Below, piece by piece: positions 6,842 through 15,616 of a DNA stretch of 21,478 nt (within the stretch, counting starts at the first letter, position 1; each line of letters starts with the position of its first letter). The notes beneath the pieces are model-generated. The model saw only the letters and a list, made by a program, of their open reading frames with translations, was not told the DNA's origin and searched no databases. The position numbers and the translations under genes are program-made. Origin of the DNA: Planctomycetota bacterium (GTDB taxonomy: Bacteria > Planctomycetota > Planctomycetia > Pirellulales > Pirellulaceae); assembly GCA_026692885.1 (NCBI GenBank), contig JAPLNJ010001127.1:1-21478 (forward strand). The letters run 5' to 3'.

Positions 6842-8779
6842 CTACGGCGATTCGAGCAACTCCAGGCTGACATCGTCCAGTCCCAGCGATGTGTCGAAGT
6901 GGCCTTCGCGGGCGCCCTTTTCAATCGTCAGGTGGCCGCCGGCCGTGTTCGGGGTCGTCTCCACGAACGCGACCAAGTGCTGCCACGTGCCAAGCTTGTC
7001 CAGGTCATAGGCGTTGGCTTGGACGTTCGTCAGCCACTTTCCCGAAGCGTCTGCGAGGCCAATCTTCAGGTACGGCGCGGGCGCGCCAGGGGCGATCTTG
7101 TCCACCCGCATCCAACAGGAGAGCCGGTAGCGACTCGCGGGCAGGACCGGCCGAGGGAGGCTGAACTGGGCGTAGTTCCAGGTCGTGCCGGGCTGGGTAC
7201 CGGCTATTCTCAGACAGTTCTTACCGCCGTGTGCTGCTCCGTCCACTCGCGCCCTCATGCCCTCGGTGGCTTGCCAGCCACCGGCGCCTTGCTCAAAGGC
7301 TTCCTCGTAGACGACTGCCGGATCGGCGGCGTGCCTTTCCGCGGAGATCGGACACAGGTCATAGGCTCCCTCGCTGTCCCGACCGGCGATCGCGAGTTGG
7401 ACTCGCAAGGAGGGATTCTCCGGTTCGACCATCGCTACCTTCAACCGATAGACGCCGGGCGGAGTTCCGGCCGGAATGGTAATCACGTCCTTCAATGTCA
7501 CGTCCTCCCCGGGTCTCCAGACGGTCGTCGGGTGAGCGGGAAAGGCCAACGGCTCGGTCACGACTCGTCCTTGCGCATCCGTCAGCGTCCAACGCAAGGC
7601 ATACGAGGCATAGCACGGAGCCACGCCCTCGTTTTTCCAGCTGTGTTCGAGGAGCAAGCGGGAAGGCGTCCCTTCCCTCAGACGCAGCGTCTTGTTGCAG
7701 CGCAGCTGGGTCAACACGAAACGGAACCCGACTCGCCGCGCTGTATCCGTCACCGCTTGTTTGACATCTGCTGGCGCCTGGGCCAGTTCCCGGTAGCTCA
7801 TGAGATTGATGTGCAGATAGCTGATCGGGTCTTCAAGCCCTTTGGCAAACGTCTCCGGGACGCCCCAGCCCTTCTGCTTCATCTCGGTGTAGCCGCTGTG
7901 CAACTCGTAGTTGCAGATCACGCCGCGGGACGCGTAGGAGCGGTAGAATCGCCGCCCCACATCGGCGCTGGGACCTGTGGGAGTCAGGCCATCCTGCCGG
8001 AAGTGCAGTCCCTTGATGGCGGCGTAGTCATTGATCGCCTCGTACTCGCCGACGTTCAGGAACACGCGGGTGTGCGGAAACGCCCGAGCAAAGGCGTCGA
8101 TCAGCCGCCGATAGGCGGCAATGTAGCGCGCCGTGGTGAAGCCGGTCTGCTGCAGCAATTCCGGCGTCCAGCGGGCCAGATGCATCTCGCCCCATTCGCC
8201 GATGCAGCCGATATCGACGAACTCCAGCCCCGGCCGACCGTCCAGGTACTTGCCCAGGTCTGCGATGAATCGCTCCTGGATGCGGAGGTAACGGTCGTCC
8301 CAGAAGACCGGGTCGATCTGCTCCTTGGCGTACAGACCTTGGAGCTTGACCGACGGCACGCCCGTGTCGAAGACCCATTTCGGCGTGACGTACTGGCGCC
8401 GCGAGTGCATGTTTTCCGACATGAAGCGGAACGCGACCCGTCGTTGCCAGCGTTTCACCCACAGGTCGAAGATGGGGCCGAAATATTCGTCAAAGCGGTA
8501 TTTCCCCTCCGCATCCGGTTCCAGGACCGACCAGTCATCGCGAAAGTAGCCGATCTGCACCAGCGGCGAGAACCACGCCTCGGGTGGCAGATCCTCCGTG
8601 TGGAGCGTGCCGGCGAGATAAAGGCCCATGCCGGGGTTGGCCAACGCCGACGACGAGGCGGCCGGGACGACCTGCTGCATCGGCAGGAGGGAAGCGACCG
8701 AGGATGGTGCCTCCTTGGTCTGCGCCCCCGACAGGCTCGGCAGAAACAGGATCGATAGCAATAAGCTCCACCTGGACAT
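6842..8779 (-). CDS. Exported DUF4832 glycosidase-like protein with C-terminal sandwich domain
   Basis: 645 residues. The signal peptide (about 1-19, ending SGAQ) implies export. The N-terminal barrel-like region has NPGMGLY (48-54), YFRDDWSVLEP (78-88), RVAFRFM and IGEWGE (193-198), a pattern seen in DUF4874/DUF4832 proteins related to GH42/GHA-clan barrels; a Glu in GEWGE is a candidate catalytic acid. DUF4832 covers about 290-470, ending in a beta domain with GVYRLKVAM. The last 150 residues or so (from about 495) form a jelly-roll, carbohydrate-binding-like module (GKNCLRIAG, YRLSCWMRVDK, GLDDVSLELL). GGAG lies seven bases before the ATG. It is divergent from the GH29-like gene across 145 bases, so the two may share a control region. 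The substrate is unknown. Confidence 0.8.
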   Translation of the reverse strand: MSRWSLLLSILFLPSLSGAQTKEAPSSVASLLPMQQVVPAASSSALANPGMGLYLAGTLHTEDLPPEAWFSPLVQIGYFRDDWSVLEPDAEGKYRFDEYFGPIFDLWVKRWQRRVAFRFMSENMHSRRQYVTPKWVFDTGVPSVKLQGLYAKEQIDPVFWDDRYLRIQERFIADLGKYLDGRPGLEFVDIGCIGEWGEMHLARWTPELLQQTGFTTARYIAAYRRLIDAFARAFPHTRVFLNVGEYEAINDYAAIKGLHFRQDGLTPTGPSADVGRRFYRSYASRGVICNYELHSGYTEMKQKGWGVPETFAKGLEDPISYLHINLMSYRELAQAPADVKQAVTDTARRVGFRFVLTQLRCNKTLRLREGTPSRLLLEHSWKNEGVAPCYASYALRWTLTDAQGRVVTEPLAFPAHPTTVWRPGEDVTLKDVITIPAGTPPGVYRLKVAMVEPENPSLRVQLAIAGRDSEGAYDLCPISAERHAADPAVVYEEAFEQGAGGWQATEGMRARVDGAAHGGKNCLRIAGTQPGTTWNYAQFSLPRPVLPASRYRLSCWMRVDKIAPGAPAPYLKIGLADASGKWLTNVQANAYDLDKLGTWQHLVAFVETTPNTAGGHLTIEKGAREGHFDTSLGLDDVSLELLESP

Positions 8780-8924
8780 GATTCAACTCCGTGTTCCAAG
8801 GCTCCGAGTTGTCCAAAGACACCACGGCATAACGGACTGCGGCCTATGATAGCCCTCGCCAGCTCGGCCCGATAGAATCGGCCGCAGCCATCTGCGTATC
8901 TCGTGACCCAGGAGCCATGGTGCC

Positions 8925-10367
8925 GTGAAATCCCTGCTGCTATTACTGTGCGTTGTTCCTGCCACGGTCCTCGCTCGCGACCCAGAACCCGCCAAGACCG
9001 ACTGGTTCATGGCCAGCAAATACGGCGTGTTCGTTCACTACCTCGTCGGCCTGCAGAATAACCCCGACCACGTAGCCAGCCTTGGCCGGCAGACATCTTG
9101 GGACGAGTGCGTCCGGGAGTTCGACGTGGAGAAGTTCGCCGACAGGATGCGTGACGCGGGCGCCGGCTACGTGATCTTCACGATGATACAACGCAGCCGT
9201 TTCCTGATCGCCCCGAATGCAACCTTCGATCGCCTGACGGGCTACCGGCCGGGTGAAGCGTGCGCCACGCGGGATCTCGTCGAGGATCTGTACCAGGCCC
9301 TCAATAAACGGGGCATTGCCCTCATGCTGTACTGGACCGGCGACGGGCCGTGCGACGATCCCCAGGCGGCTCAGGCACTACGCTGGCCCGCGACGGGTCA
9401 GGTCACCGACGAGTTCGTCCGCAACTGGTCGGAAGTCGTGCGTGAATACGGTCTACGTTATCGGGACAAGGTCAAGGGCTGGTGGACGGACGGTTGCTAC
9501 CGCTTCATCGGCTACGACGAGCAGAAACTGGGGGTGCTGGCGGAGGCCCTCCGCGCTGGGTACCGCCAGCGCATCGTCTCCTTGAACCCCGGCGTCGAGG
9601 ATCGCGTACGGCCGTACTCCCGCCACGAGGATTTCACGACGGGCGAACAGAATTCGTTCACGGATTTTCCAGTCTCGCGGTTCGTCGACGGTGAACAGTG
9701 GCACGTCTTGTCGTACCTGGGGAGCGGCTGGGCCCAGCCGGGGACCGCCAAGACGAAGGCCGAGATGGTCGACTACGTCAATGCCTGTAACTCCCTGGGC
9801 GGAGTCGTGTCGATCGACGTGGTGCTGTATCGGGACGGCGACCTGGACCGGTCACAACTGGAAGTGCTCAAGGCCATCCGCCCCGGGCTGGCGAAGAAAA
9901 GTAACGAGTTGGACGCGTGGCGCGACGGGCAAGCCGTGCCACCGCGAAACAAAGCCTGGCGGAAGCCTGCATTCTTGATGAACGCGGACGGGAAGTACCG
10001 CTTGGGGCCGAGTGTGGGTGACGTCCATGCCGCGCGCTGCGGCGTTGACGGCAATACCGCCACCTCTGCCGTCGCCGGCAACGAATGGGCGTGGGCCTAC
10101 GACGTCAATCTGCTGCGTACTGAGAAGCTCAGTCGCGTCGTGATCGCGTTCGGGCCGGGCTTCGCGACCGAGTTTGAGGTCTTGGCCACGATCGACGGCA
10201 CGAAGTGGCAGAAGCTGGCATCGCTGCGGGACCAGAAAGGTGGACGGGTCGAGGTTCGCTTCGACCCCGTCGAGGTGCGCATCGTGCGCGTTCGGGCCAT
10301 CAAACCGGACGGCCCAAGTCAGCCCGGCACGCAGATGTCGATCGCCGAATTGGAAGCCTACGAGTAG
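8925..10367 (+). CDS. GH29-like alpha-L-fucosidase family protein with F5/8 type C domain
   Basis: 480 residues. A GTG start is chosen because GGAG lies ten bases upstream and the signal peptide (about 1-18) follows directly; the nearby ATG at 8917 is out of frame and stops at once. The GH29-like barrel covers about 25-325: W-F-x-x-S-K-Y-G-V-F-V-H-Y (27-39), AGYVIFT (80-86), WWTDG (186-190) where Asp189 matches the nucleophile position, and LNPGV. Residues about 345-480 form a discoidin/F5/8-type carbohydrate-binding domain (DGNTATSAV, WAYDVNL, IAELEAYE). The HHDGF motif usual in GH29 fucosidases is replaced by IQRSRF (88-93), so fucosidase activity is not secure. It is first in a plus-strand operon, 29 bases before the TIGR03790 gene. 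Confidence 0.8.
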   Translation: MKSLLLLLCVVPATVLARDPEPAKTDWFMASKYGVFVHYLVGLQNNPDHVASLGRQTSWDECVREFDVEKFADRMRDAGAGYVIFTMIQRSRFLIAPNATFDRLTGYRPGEACATRDLVEDLYQALNKRGIALMLYWTGDGPCDDPQAAQALRWPATGQVTDEFVRNWSEVVREYGLRYRDKVKGWWTDGCYRFIGYDEQKLGVLAEALRAGYRQRIVSLNPGVEDRVRPYSRHEDFTTGEQNSFTDFPVSRFVDGEQWHVLSYLGSGWAQPGTAKTKAEMVDYVNACNSLGGVVSIDVVLYRDGDLDRSQLEVLKAIRPGLAKKSNELDAWRDGQAVPPRNKAWRKPAFLMNADGKYRLGPSVGDVHAARCGVDGNTATSAVAGNEWAWAYDVNLLRTEKLSRVVIAFGPGFATEFEVLATIDGTKWQKLASLRDQKGGRVEVRFDPVEVRIVRVRAIKPDGPSQPGTQMSIAELEAYE

Positions 10368-10396
10368 CTGGCCCACGTCTCGGTAGGAGAATGGAT

Positions 10397-11620
10397 ATGA
10401 GGTTGCAGAACCTGATCACCCTGAGTCTGGGGTGGCTCACCGCGTGTGTCGCGCTGGCGCAGAGCCCCTCGCGCGACGCAGATCGTGTCGTGGTCGTCCG
10501 CAATGAGAACAGTCCTGTCTCGCGAGCGGTGGCAGACGACTATGCGCGGCGACGTAGCATCCAGTACGTCGTCTGCGTCCGTTGTCAGGACAGCGCCGTC
10601 AACCCGGAACGGGAGACTATCGCCTTTGCGGCCTTCCAGGAGTCGCTGGAGAAGCCCCTGCGTGAGTTCCTGTCCAATCATCCAAGCATTGACTTCATCG
10701 TGCTGACCAAGGGAATACCGCTTCGCATTGCGGACGCGGCGGGAATCGGCCTGGGCGATCGGCGCCCCTCGCTGGACAGCTACCTGGCGGCTTTGGACTA
10801 CGACAAGGTACCTGACGCGGTCCGCGTGCGTCTGACCGATAGCGGCTTCACCGGGACCGCCTGGGCCAACCGATTTTGGAACAGCCGCGACCGGTTCACT
10901 CACGCGAAGTTCGGCGGTTACCTCGTCACGCGACTGGATGGATACACCGAAGCCGATGCGAAGGCTCTGACCGCGAGATCGTTGGCCGCGGAGCAGCAGG
11001 CCGGGAAACTCGCGTCGGACAGCAAGGTGCTGTTGGACACGTGCCCGGCTTTCGGCTACGCCGACCGGCAGCAGCAGCCTCGGCCCATCTTCGACTCCCG
11101 GCCTCCGACTGACGACAAGCCGACGATCATCGAGCTCAACTTCAACGAGTACAACGCTGACATGCAGGTTGCGGCGGACATTCTTCGATCCCACAGGGTG
11201 CCGGTCGAGTTGGACGAGGTGGACACCTTCGTCGGCCATCGCGCCCAGTTGCTGGGCTACGTCTCGTGGGGCAGCAACGATCGGCACTACGACGCCGGGG
11301 CCTATCACTCCCTGCATTTCGCGGCGGGTGCTGTGTGCGAGACGGCGGTATCCACGAGTGCCCGCACGTTCCTGCCCACCCACGGCGGCCAGTCGCTCAT
11401 TGCCGATCTGATAGCGCAGGGCGTCACCGGAGCGAAGGGTTACACCGATGAACCGCTCCTCCAGGCGGTGGCATCTCCCAGCATCCTCTGGGATCGCTAC
11501 ACTCACGGCTGGACGCTGGCGGAGAGCTTCTATGCGGCCTCGCGCTTCGTGGGTTGGGAGGATATCGTCCTCGGCGACCCGCTGTGTCGCCCGTACCAGT
11601 CGTCAATCGAGCAGGAGTAA
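10397..11620 (+). CDS. TIGR03790 family protein, exported
   Basis: 407 residues from the ATG at 10397, chosen because AGGAG lies seven bases before it (only one base before the alternative ATG at 10391). A signal peptide (about 1-22, ending VALAQ) follows. It shows the pattern of the TIGR03790 family, which is well represented in Planctomycetota and has no assigned function: VVVVRNENSPVS near the start, IDFIVLTKGIPLRI, the ELNFNEYNADMQVA segment, GYVSWGSND, QSLIADLIAQGVTG, and WEDIVLGDPLCRPY near the end. It is linked to its neighbours: 29 bases after the GH29-like gene, and its stop lies only 3 bases before the reductase start. That suggests a role in the same glycan pathway. Confidence 0.85.
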   Translation: MRLQNLITLSLGWLTACVALAQSPSRDADRVVVVRNENSPVSRAVADDYARRRSIQYVVCVRCQDSAVNPERETIAFAAFQESLEKPLREFLSNHPSIDFIVLTKGIPLRIADAAGIGLGDRRPSLDSYLAALDYDKVPDAVRVRLTDSGFTGTAWANRFWNSRDRFTHAKFGGYLVTRLDGYTEADAKALTARSLAAEQQAGKLASDSKVLLDTCPAFGYADRQQQPRPIFDSRPPTDDKPTIIELNFNEYNADMQVAADILRSHRVPVELDEVDTFVGHRAQLLGYVSWGSNDRHYDAGAYHSLHFAAGAVCETAVSTSARTFLPTHGGQSLIADLIAQGVTGAKGYTDEPLLQAVASPSILWDRYTHGWTLAESFYAASRFVGWEDIVLGDPLCRPYQSSIEQE

Positions 11621-11623
11621 CGC

Positions 11624-12610
11624 ATGGATTTCGTAAGACTGGGCCACAGCGGATTGAAGGTCTCCCGGCTCTGCCTCGGTTGCATGAGCTATGGTGTGCC
11701 GGAGCGCGGGACGCATCCCTGGACGCTCGACGAAGAGCAAAGCCGCCAGTTCTTTCGGCGGGCCATCGAACTGGGCATCAACTTCTTCGACACCTCGAAC
11801 TCGTATTCGGATGGGACCAGCGAAGAGATCCTCGGCCGCGCCCTGCGCGACTTGGCCCGGCGAAACGAAGTGGTTGTGGCGACCAAGGTTTACCACCGGA
11901 TGCGTAAGGAGCCGAACGGCCAGGGGCTGTCGCGGAAGGCGATCATGACGGAGATCGATGCCAGCCTCAGACGCCTGGGCACAGATTACGTTGACCTGTA
12001 CCAGATCCACCGCTGGGACTACGAGACCCCGATCGAGGAGTCGCTCGAAGCCCTGCACGACGTGGTGAAGGCCGGGAAGGTCCGGTACCTCGGGGCCTCG
12101 TCCATGTACGCTTGGCAGTTCTGCAAGGCGTTGTACGTCGCGCGGCTGCACGGCTGGACGCGGTTCGTCTCGATGCAGGACCATTACAACCTGCTGTATC
12201 GCGAGGAGGAACGCGAGATGTTTGGATTGTGCCAAGCCGAGGGCGTTGGTGTGCTGCCCTGGAGCCCACTCGCTCGGGGACGCCTCACTCGGGCGTGGGA
12301 CGATCGGTCGAATACGGAGCGCGCGGCGACCGACGATTTTGGCAAGACACTCTACGCAGCGGCCGAAACGGCGGATCGGCAAGTCGTTGAGCGTGTCGGC
12401 GAGATCGCAGCAGCACGGGGTATCCCGCGGGCGCAGGTCGCGTTGGCCTGGGTGCTGGCCAAGCCGTTCGTCACGGCACCGATTGTCGGTTCCACCAAGT
12501 TGCAGCACTTAGAGGATGCCAATGCTGCGCTTTCAGTCCAGCTGACGCCGGCAGAAACTGCTCTGCTTGAAGGGGCGTATGTGCCGCATGCGGTCGTCGG
12601 TTTCTCGTGA
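11624..12610 (+). CDS. yajO: YajO-like aldo/keto reductase
   Basis: 328 residues with no signal peptide, so cytoplasmic. It follows the E. coli YajO pattern closely over its whole length: VSRLCLGCM, INFFDTSNSYSDGTSEEI, VVVATKV, YVDLYQIHRWDY, PIEESLEALHDVVKAGK, SMQDHYNLLYREEEREM, PWSPLARGRLTR and a C-terminal HAVVGFS. The aldo/keto reductase tetrad is present: Asp56, Tyr61, Lys88 and His129. The family carries out NAD(P)H-dependent reduction of carbonyls or sugars. The ribosome binding site (CAGGAG) lies inside the last codons of the TIGR03790 gene, so translation is probably coupled. In this operon it may process a sugar released by the upstream enzymes. The physiological substrate is not shown by the sequence. 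Confidence 0.9.
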   Translation: MDFVRLGHSGLKVSRLCLGCMSYGVPERGTHPWTLDEEQSRQFFRRAIELGINFFDTSNSYSDGTSEEILGRALRDLARRNEVVVATKVYHRMRKEPNGQGLSRKAIMTEIDASLRRLGTDYVDLYQIHRWDYETPIEESLEALHDVVKAGKVRYLGASSMYAWQFCKALYVARLHGWTRFVSMQDHYNLLYREEEREMFGLCQAEGVGVLPWSPLARGRLTRAWDDRSNTERAATDDFGKTLYAAAETADRQVVERVGEIAAARGIPRAQVALAWVLAKPFVTAPIVGSTKLQHLEDANAALSVQLTPAETALLEGAYVPHAVVGFS

Positions 12611-12671
12611 CCTGGAGAGACCGACGCCGCCTACCAGGACTGCGCCGAAGGCATTGACTCTTCGCCCAGGT

Positions 12672-14339
12672 CTACGGGCCGGGGACTTTCGGCACGATCG
12701 AGTAGCGCAGTTCGTCAAGGGAGTCTTCGCTGACCGGCGTGACGTCGACGGAACACTGCCACTGCCAGGTGACATGGTTCGACCGAAACGCCAGGGCGTT
12801 CCAGCCACGCTCCAGACGCACCTCGACCGTCTTACTGCGTTTCGGCTCACTGGTCAGCAGTCCGCTGTAAACCTCTCGGCCATTGAGATACACGGTCAGG
12901 TGATTCGTACCGGCGAACGCCTGCGTGCTGAGGACAAGATTCACAGTTCGCTCCCGGTCCGAGCGAATCCAGCGTGCCCCGTACCCGGCCTCAAAGCTCC
13001 GCGCGTGCGTCACGGCTGCGAAATCCACGCTGCCCGGTGCATCGCCACCCGTATAGTCGACGCTGGCAAACAGCCGCAGCCAGTGTGGCTTCTGGTTACC
13101 TGCATCGGCCACTGCCGTAAAGTCACGGCCAGCGACGATCGCCTCGTCCACCGGTCCCCTGGCCTTGGCCGTGTCGAGGGTCTGTCCGTTCCAGAAGGGG
13201 GCGACAATTCCGGCTGCCACCAGCCACGGCGGAGAGATCCGCACGTCACGGCGCACGGATTGGCTGCCGACAACGGCCGTCAGCCGCAAGATGTTCTCAA
13301 GCCTATTCGGCGTGCCGGAAACAACGAATTCGCCCTCCGATGCCTCGGTCACGGCAGGCGTTACGTCCCACTGATCGCCTGTCAGCGTGACTCGCGGGGA
13401 TGAATCGCCAGGGGCTTGGGCCCCCGATAGCCAGTAGTGGACACGGAAGCTCTGCCGCTCTTCCTTCAGCGACGTCGGCATCGGCTTGACTTCAAAGGAC
13501 AGCCTGGGCGGAACGCCAGCGGATTTCTCTAAGGCCTGGGGGAGGCGTTGCTCAGCAATCGCCTTGGCTGCGGCCTCCTCGCCCAGGCCGCGCAACATCG
13601 CGATGGCGATCGCAATGTGTCCCGGTTCATTAGGGTGGACGTAGTCGTAGGTCACGTGGAAATCCGGCTGCAGGTGTCGACCTTGTTGCAGCACGTCGCG
13701 CATCGTGTCATTGGTCGGCAGCCAGAGCAGGTCCAGTTCCTTGGCGAGGACCGAGGCCTGCGCATTGAGTTTGTCCAGCATGCGGTTCTTCGGCGACGCG
13801 ATGTCCTCCGTGCAGAGCGTGGCGCTGGCCAGGGCCGTGACGTTGGGATGCAGTCTCGCTCGCAGGGCCGCAATCAACTCGTGGTAGTTCGCCTTCCACT
13901 CCTCCAGCGCAGCCGGCTCGTCCACCACGTAGGGCGCCAGCACGTCGTTCATGCCGAGCATGATAATGAGCACCTCGGCTGGCTGAGACAAAGCGGATTT
14001 CACGTCGATGCCTGGGACGTCGAGCAAGACTTCCTGGGTGCGAGATCGCAGTTCCACGTCGCGCCAACTCCGCACGCCTTGGCCGCTCCCGCCCAGGGCT
14101 ACCAGGTCGGGCCGACATCCCGGATAAGTCTGCTTGAGCGCCCAGTCCAATTGGTGCGCAAAACCCGTGGCGTAGTTGCGGCTCAAGCCGGTGATGCTGT
14201 CGCCGACCAACACGACCCGTGATTGGCCTCGTTTCAGCAACGGTTCCGCGGCGCTGGCGTATTGCGCGGCCGCGAACAGTACCACGGCAGCCAGTGCTGC
14301 TATTCGTCGTTCTTGGCTCATGATTCCCCCGCTCATCAT
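12672..14339 (-). CDS. Exported SGNH/GDSL hydrolase with C-terminal beta domain
   Basis: 555 residues. GAGGTG lies just before adjacent ATG codons; a later ATG (MSQERR, 14321) is an alternative start. The signal peptide runs to about residue 30 (QYASA). The SGNH core has all blocks: GDSIT (46-50, nucleophile Ser48), ALGGSGQGV (Gly block), GMND (129-132, Asn131), and DYVHPNEPGH with Asp232 and His235. It is therefore expected to be an active esterase, for example removing acetyl groups from polysaccharides. The second half (about 275-555) is beta-rich and ends in a sandwich-like module (LTVYLNGREVYSG, LERGWNALAFRS) that may bind carbohydrate. It lies 48 bases after the GH43-like gene on the same strand, so the two are probably co-transcribed. 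It converges with the reductase gene. Confidence 0.88.
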   Translation of the reverse strand: MMSGGIMSQERRIAALAAVVLFAAAQYASAAEPLLKRGQSRVVLVGDSITGLSRNYATGFAHQLDWALKQTYPGCRPDLVALGGSGQGVRSWRDVELRSRTQEVLLDVPGIDVKSALSQPAEVLIIMLGMNDVLAPYVVDEPAALEEWKANYHELIAALRARLHPNVTALASATLCTEDIASPKNRMLDKLNAQASVLAKELDLLWLPTNDTMRDVLQQGRHLQPDFHVTYDYVHPNEPGHIAIAIAMLRGLGEEAAAKAIAEQRLPQALEKSAGVPPRLSFEVKPMPTSLKEERQSFRVHYWLSGAQAPGDSSPRVTLTGDQWDVTPAVTEASEGEFVVSGTPNRLENILRLTAVVGSQSVRRDVRISPPWLVAAGIVAPFWNGQTLDTAKARGPVDEAIVAGRDFTAVADAGNQKPHWLRLFASVDYTGGDAPGSVDFAAVTHARSFEAGYGARWIRSDRERTVNLVLSTQAFAGTNHLTVYLNGREVYSGLLTSEPKRSKTVEVRLERGWNALAFRSNHVTWQWQCSVDVTPVSEDSLDELRYSIVPKVPGP

Positions 14340-14387
14340 GTTGCACCTCGCGATTCTGCTGCCTCTTGCAGACTTGGAAAGTGCTTC

Positions 14388-15470
14388 CTATTTGGGCCCT
14401 GGAGCCGCTTGTTCTGCGTGTAGCACGGGCACGTGCTCCGGCATCGACTCCGGCGTGGGCGGTTGGAGCACGAAGTCGAAATCGGCGTCGCGGTCACACG
14501 TCAGCGTCTGACCATCGAAGCCCAGCTTCACGACCTGCAGCCACGTGTGGCGAAAGGCCGGCTCCTTCTCCGCCTGATGGACGAAATAGACCAAGTAGAC
14601 CGTCGCGTCGTTCTGCACGAGGAAGCCGGGATGCTGGCCGATCCGATGGTCGCCGGAGCGGCAGCCGGGTTTGTCGAGGATGAGGCCCTTGAATTCCCAC
14701 TTGTCGGCATCGGCCGAGCGATAGACACCCAAGCCTTTCCACCTATCCTTGACCATCCAGAACCAGCCTTTCCAGAAGATCACGTCCGGACCTTCGCCTT
14801 GGCCAGGATCTGGGTCAGGCATTTCGGCGGCCGTTGCCGTCCAGGTGTAGAGATCGTCACTGTCGAGCGTCGTGCCGCGGATCTTGTGTTGCTCGTTCTT
14901 GAACCACATCCGCCAGCGGCCGTTCGGCAATCGGTGGACACAGGCGTCGATGCTGCCCGGCACCACGATGCTCTCGAACTTCCAATCGAGCAGGTTAGTG
15001 CTCGTGTAGTGGACGATGTCACGCGTACCGGCCCACGTTTCCGGCACGCCGCGAACGTAGGAAATGAAGGCGTGATACTTCCCGCCAACGTCGACGACTT
15101 CCGGCGCCCAGAACGTATTGCGGCCCGCCTCAAATTCCAACCCACGGGCGGTGCCGCGGTACTTCCACGTCGCGCCGTCGTCGGGCGTCGAGGCGATGCC
15201 GATGTCCGTGCCGTGGACCCACTTTACGCCCTTCTCGTTGTCGGCATCGGCACGGCGGTTGGTGTACAGCATCCACCAGCACTTCTCGTCGCGGTTCCAG
15301 ATCAGCGTGGGATCGGCAGCGCCGTCATGCACCGGGTCGCGGTACAGCGGCGCCGGTGCCTTACGTAGCGGGCGTGTCAGGGACGCGGCGGGGTCCGCGG
15401 CGTGAACGTCGGCTGGCGGAATTGCTGCCGGAATCAGGACGGTGAACAAGACGGCGATGGTCCTTTTCAT
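14388..15470 (-). CDS. Exported GH43-like five-bladed beta-propeller glycosidase
   Basis: 360 residues from the ATG at 15470, with GGAGAAGG just upstream. A signal peptide (about 1-25) implies export. Motifs of the GH43/GH32/GH68 superfamily follow in order: GAADPTLIWN (Asp53, candidate general base), FWAPEVV (120-126), PGSIDACVHR (Asp175) and GEGPDVIFW (Glu226, candidate acid). Repeated aromatic blade patterns also occur, such as KCWWMLYTN, KYHAFISYV, RWRMWFKN and VYLVYFVH. The exact GH family and the sugar (arabinose, xylose or another) cannot be read from the sequence. It heads the minus-strand pair with the SGNH hydrolase, suggesting joint attack on one substituted polysaccharide. It is divergent from the SixA gene. 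Confidence 0.82.
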   Translation of the reverse strand: MKRTIAVLFTVLIPAAIPPADVHAADPAASLTRPLRKAPAPLYRDPVHDGAADPTLIWNRDEKCWWMLYTNRRADADNEKGVKWVHGTDIGIASTPDDGATWKYRGTARGLEFEAGRNTFWAPEVVDVGGKYHAFISYVRGVPETWAGTRDIVHYTSTNLLDWKFESIVVPGSIDACVHRLPNGRWRMWFKNEQHKIRGTTLDSDDLYTWTATAAEMPDPDPGQGEGPDVIFWKGWFWMVKDRWKGLGVYRSADADKWEFKGLILDKPGCRSGDHRIGQHPGFLVQNDATVYLVYFVHQAEKEPAFRHTWLQVVKLGFDGQTLTCDRDADFDFVLQPPTPESMPEHVPVLHAEQAAPGPK

Positions 15471-15501
15471 GACCTTCTCCAAGAAGAACTGGGGCCTGCG
15501 G

Positions 15502-15507
15502 TATAAT
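15502..15507 (+). promoter_or_regulatory. Possible -10 element upstream of the SixA gene
   Basis: TATAAT at 15502-15507 matches the sigma-70 -10 consensus exactly. It lies in the divergent gap 110 bases before the SixA start. I see no good -35 element at the right distance, so this is only a candidate. Confidence 0.28.
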
Positions 15508-15616
15508 CGCTGGCAGGATACCCCGGGAAGCGGCGTTCGTCGAGTCGCCCCACTGCTTGTCGGAGGCGAGGCCGGTGTGGGACAATGGCCGGAATCTGGC
15601 GGAAGGAGTCCTCGTC

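Noticed and set aside
6899..8758. A 619-codon open frame antisense to the DUF4832 gene
   Set aside because: It mirrors a gene with signal peptide, ribosome binding site and domain motifs. Long antisense frames are expected in GC-rich coding DNA, and its translation shows no family pattern.
10358..11506. A 382-codon minus-strand frame across the TIGR03790 gene
   Set aside because: It is fully covered by a recognised family on the other strand; its composition is rich in Arg, Val and Gln with no motifs.
14433..15368. A 311-codon plus-strand frame inside the GH43-like gene
   Set aside because: Antisense shadow of a gene with signal peptide and GH43 motifs.
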